This document shows positions 61,839 to 64,000 of a stretch of 64,000 nt of DNA, piece by piece; position 1 is the first letter of the stretch, and every line of letters starts with the position of its first letter. A model generated the notes under the pieces. That model was not told the origin of the DNA and made no database searches. It was given only the letters and a program-made list of their open reading frames with translations. The stretch comes from Lachnospiraceae bacterium. Lineage in GTDB: Bacteria; Bacillota; Clostridia; Lachnospirales; Lachnospiraceae. The translations under genes and the position numbers were made by a program. Location of the stretch: positions 1 through 64,000 of the forward strand of contig JAUNDG010000003.1 of the NCBI GenBank assembly GCA_030526195.1. Direction: 5' to 3'.

Positions 61839-62703
61839 GATCACCCCGTCCTCTCTTCCAGATACTGCGTCCGGATTTCTGTTCAGACATACGGAATGTC
61901 TGGAGACGATGCATTTTCTCACGAAGATCGCTGATGGAAAGCCCGGTATCCAGGCCGCCCTCATAGGCACAGGAAATGATGCCTGTTTCCTCCGACACGA
62001 TGATGGTAAAGGCATCGGAGACCTCGCTGATACCAAGACCGGCTCTGTGACGGGTACCCAGACGCTTGCTGATGCGGGTATTATCCGACAGCGGCAAATA
62101 GCAGGTGGCGGACAGCACGCGGTCGCCGCGCATGATGACGGCCCCGTCATGGAGCGGTGTATTCTTTTCGAAAATGTTGAGCAGCAGCTGGCTGGTGGTG
62201 ACACCGTCGATCTCGATACCCGTATCGATGAATTCATCGAGGTGAATGTTCTGCTCGATGACGATCAGGGCACCGGTCTTGACTTCCGCCATTTCAGAAC
62301 AGGCACGCAGCACCTCGGTGATGGTCTTGTCGGAAAAGAGTTCCCCGCGGCCCGTCAGGCCGTCACGGAATAACATCTGCAGGAAATTCCGGTTACCTAA
62401 AGATTCCAGCGCCTTTCGGAGTTCCGGCTGGAAAATGATGACCAGCGCGATCAACGCCACGGAACCCACGCGGGCCACCAGCCAGAGGATGGTGGACAGA
62501 CGCAGCACAACAGCCAGCACAAACAGGAACAGCAGAAGAAGAATACCTCGCATCAGGCGGTAGGCCCGGGTCGTCTTCATCCATTTCATGATGTAGTAGA
62601 CCCCGACCGTGATGATCAGGATTTCCACCACATCCGTGATGGTGACCCGCGGGATATAGATGCGGGACAGGAGCCCGCTTAAGAGCTCAATGAGTCTTGT
62701 CAC
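61819..62703 (-). CDS. cdaA: Diadenylate cyclase CdaA
   Basis: A 294-residue membrane enzyme making cyclic di-AMP, which controls potassium, osmotic balance and wall stability. Three N-terminal helices (about 24-92) are followed by the DAC domain with DGA (186-188) and RHR (218-220). The start is GTG with AAGGAGGGG upstream. It overlaps cdaR. Length and motifs are typical. Confidence 0.95.
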   Translation of the reverse strand: MTRLIELLSGLLSRIYIPRVTITDVVEILIITVGVYYIMKWMKTTRAYRLMRGILLLLFLFVLAVVLRLSTILWLVARVGSVALIALVIIFQPELRKALESLGNRNFLQMLFRDGLTGRGELFSDKTITEVLRACSEMAEVKTGALIVIEQNIHLDEFIDTGIEIDGVTTSQLLLNIFEKNTPLHDGAVIMRGDRVLSATCYLPLSDNTRISKRLGTRHRAGLGISEVSDAFTIIVSEETGIISCAYEGGLDTGLSISDLREKMHRLQTFRMSEQKSGRSIWKRGRGDHEENNA

Positions 62704-62729
62704 TTTCTCCCCTCCTTCTCACAGGGTCC

Positions 62730-63698
62730 TCAGATCTCCATGCGGTCGATGCCGGCATTTTCGGCGATCTTATTCATCAGTGCCTCTTCTTCAGCCTCTC
62801 CGTTCTTCGGTGTTTTCACCGAAACCTTCGGGATAGCTTTCACATAATAATAGTAGGTGTCATCCTCGAACTCCAGATACTCTGTCCGGCGGTAATCCAC
62901 ATCGAACAGGAAGAAGTTCAGCACCAGGGCCGCCAGGATGGTGACGATCACATCCGGCACAAGACCGGCGGGTGACGCTGCCCCGTTGGCCAGGGATGCC
63001 CCGGCGATCATGAGCAGAACATAGACGATCGGTCCGCCGACAGCCGCAATGGTCCGGCTGTGAGGCATAGACAGCTGACGCAGCATAAAGACCACCACGA
63101 AGACACCGCACAGCACCACCAGATGAAGAGCCATCTCGTCCCGGCCGAATACACCGGTGGCGATGCCCTGAACACGGGCTGTCAGATCATTACCCACGGC
63201 CATCGTCCCGTTGGCCAGTTCTGTCAGTGTTTTGAGGAGGTAATACACCACCACACCGCAGCCGATGCCCATAATGGAGGACAGGCGGGACTTAAGCGCC
63301 GCCAGCACCGGCACCAGGCACGGGAAGCCCAACGTCATGGACATGGGCACCAGCACAATGAGAATCGCGGACTGGGGGGCAAAGCGCAGGAAAAGCGCCG
63401 TTAAGACCAAGAGCACCATAGCGGTGATGGCCACCGCTTCAAGGCCGATGGACCAGGCCAGCCCCACCGCCAGGATCCCGGCAAAGATCGGGATGGCGGT
63501 CACAGGCAACACCGCGGACAGGCAGCCCAGCACCAGGATGAGGAAATTGTTGGAAAAGAACCCTTCCCCGCCCAGGAAATGCCGCAGCACCCCGTAAGTC
63601 GCGACAGCCAGAACAAATTTCAGAATCACATTAAGCAGGAAGGCGGCATTGCCGTAAAAGCCCTTCAGGCCTTCCCGCATACTTCTTAAAACGGTCAT
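62730..63698 (-). CDS. Conserved-looking membrane protein of unknown function
   Basis: A 322-residue protein with about eight membrane helices (residues 15-265) and a cytoplasmic tail of about 50 residues rich in charged amino acids (FDVDYRRTEYLEFEDDTYYY and on). I do not recognise the family. It lies 26 bases upstream of cdaA and overlaps the preceding small gene by four bases, so it is part of the same operon. It could be a transporter, perhaps one whose activity is tied to cyclic di-AMP; this is a guess from position only. Confidence 0.7.
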   Translation of the reverse strand: MTVLRSMREGLKGFYGNAAFLLNVILKFVLAVATYGVLRHFLGGEGFFSNNFLILVLGCLSAVLPVTAIPIFAGILAVGLAWSIGLEAVAITAMVLLVLTALFLRFAPQSAILIVLVPMSMTLGFPCLVPVLAALKSRLSSIMGIGCGVVVYYLLKTLTELANGTMAVGNDLTARVQGIATGVFGRDEMALHLVVLCGVFVVVFMLRQLSMPHSRTIAAVGGPIVYVLLMIAGASLANGAASPAGLVPDVIVTILAALVLNFFLFDVDYRRTEYLEFEDDTYYYYVKAIPKVSVKTPKNGEAEEEALMNKIAENAGIDRMEI

Positions 63699-63979
63699 GA
63701 TGCTTTCTCCGTTGCTTTTTTCAGTCTTTTAAGCTCCGCTTCATAGGCGGCGGTACTGCGTTCCGCCTGCTGATACCGATGAAGCCCGCGGCCCACGGTG
63801 ATCACCAGATAGACCGCCAGCACGGCGGCATACCCCACCAGGATCCAGGTCACCAGACCGATGATGTCGATATCGTTGAGGCGCTCCATAAAAGCGGTCA
63901 GGTTACCCAGGAAAATAAGGAGCACCAGAAGGATGTAGCCCACGGTGGTCATAAAGAAGGTTCTGACCATGGACAGCAC
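63695..63979 (-). CDS. Small membrane protein, open at the window edge
   Basis: At least 94 residues, with two membrane helices (about 8-30 and 38-62) and a charged helical tail. A GTG at 63979 and an ATG at 63970 are possible starts, but neither has a clear ribosome site, and the frame stays open to 64000. The real start may lie outside the window. It overlaps the next membrane protein gene by four bases (ATGA). Family not recognised. Confidence 0.55.
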   Translation of the reverse strand: MLSMVRTFFMTTVGYILLVLLIFLGNLTAFMERLNDIDIIGLVTWILVGYAAVLAVYLVITVGRGLHRYQQAERSTAAYEAELKRLKKATEKAS

Positions 63980-64000
63980 AACATAATCCCGACAGGAATA

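Noticed and set aside
61839..62237. N-terminal extension of cdaR
   Set aside because: The extension is an alternate frame of cdaA; the real start at 61838 has a ribosome site and leads into the membrane helix.

Overview
The window looks like a Clostridia chromosome, probably Lachnospiraceae or a close relative. It is moderately GC-rich (mid to high fifties percent by eye). The evidence is Gram-positive-type genes (LytR-CpsA-Psr ligase, YfhO-like membrane proteins, cdaA-cdaR, HPr with His15/Ser46), a DUF4250 protein common in Lachnospiraceae, and tRNA genes without an encoded CCA. No rRNA, phage, transposase or cas gene was seen. Nearly all genes lie on the minus strand; only an aminotransferase, one YfhO-like gene and two tRNAs lie on the plus strand.

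Layout. 1-10.5 kb is housekeeping: an acyltransferase, a DUF4250 protein, uppP, two identical tRNA-Leu(CAG) genes, an alpha/beta hydrolase with an lspA-like gene, a zinc-ribbon protein, clpX, an HtrA protease and an AT-rich YafQ/DinJ toxin-antitoxin pair. 10.7-14.6 kb holds a glycosyltransferase, an LCP ligase and the initiating sugar-phosphate transferase. 14.7-34.5 kb appears to be one long unit read from a good promoter at 34441-34469: rfbB, rfbA, rfbC, wzm, wzt, a methyltransferase, a kinase-like protein, two tandem-domain glycosyltransferases, rfbD, a YfhO-like protein and two more glycosyltransferases, closed by a terminator at 14660-14699. This is a dTDP-rhamnose and ABC-export pathway. 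Its methyltransferase plus kinase pair resembles the chain terminator WbdD of Gram-negative O-antigens, split into two genes.

34.5-40.8 kb has a sugar epimerase, a divergent WecE-like aminotransferase, a nine-unit repeat array and a second YfhO-like gene. 40.9-58.9 kb is a second glycan block: a 1495-residue HAD/glycosyltransferase, two polyprenol-phosphate glycosyltransferases, a ThDP enzyme, two PaaK/CapK-like ligases, a Wzx-like flippase, rfbF-rfbG-rfbH for a CDP-3,6-dideoxy-4-ketohexose, an ATP-grasp ligase and a PLP enzyme. The ThDP enzyme next to rfbFGH suggests a branched, yersiniose-like sugar. 58.9-64 kb returns to core envelope genes: D,D-carboxypeptidase, HPr, cdaR, cdaA and two membrane proteins.

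Together the genes could build a rhamnose-containing chain on undecaprenyl phosphate, cap it, export it through Wzm-Wzt, decorate it outside the cell with YfhO-type transferases, and attach it to the wall with the LCP ligase. UppP would recycle the carrier.

The unusual signals are mostly outside the genes. A heptamer GAAAATG/CATTTTC occurs about 100 times on both strands, in several reading frames and between genes. The array at 37181-37774 has its arms spaced by 62-63 or 72-73 bp. A 187-bp tandem repeat contains a compensatory stem change. A structured element of about 160 bp sits just after stop codons. Two further duplications have a period of exactly 63 bp. Counts and alignments were made by eye; no database search was possible.
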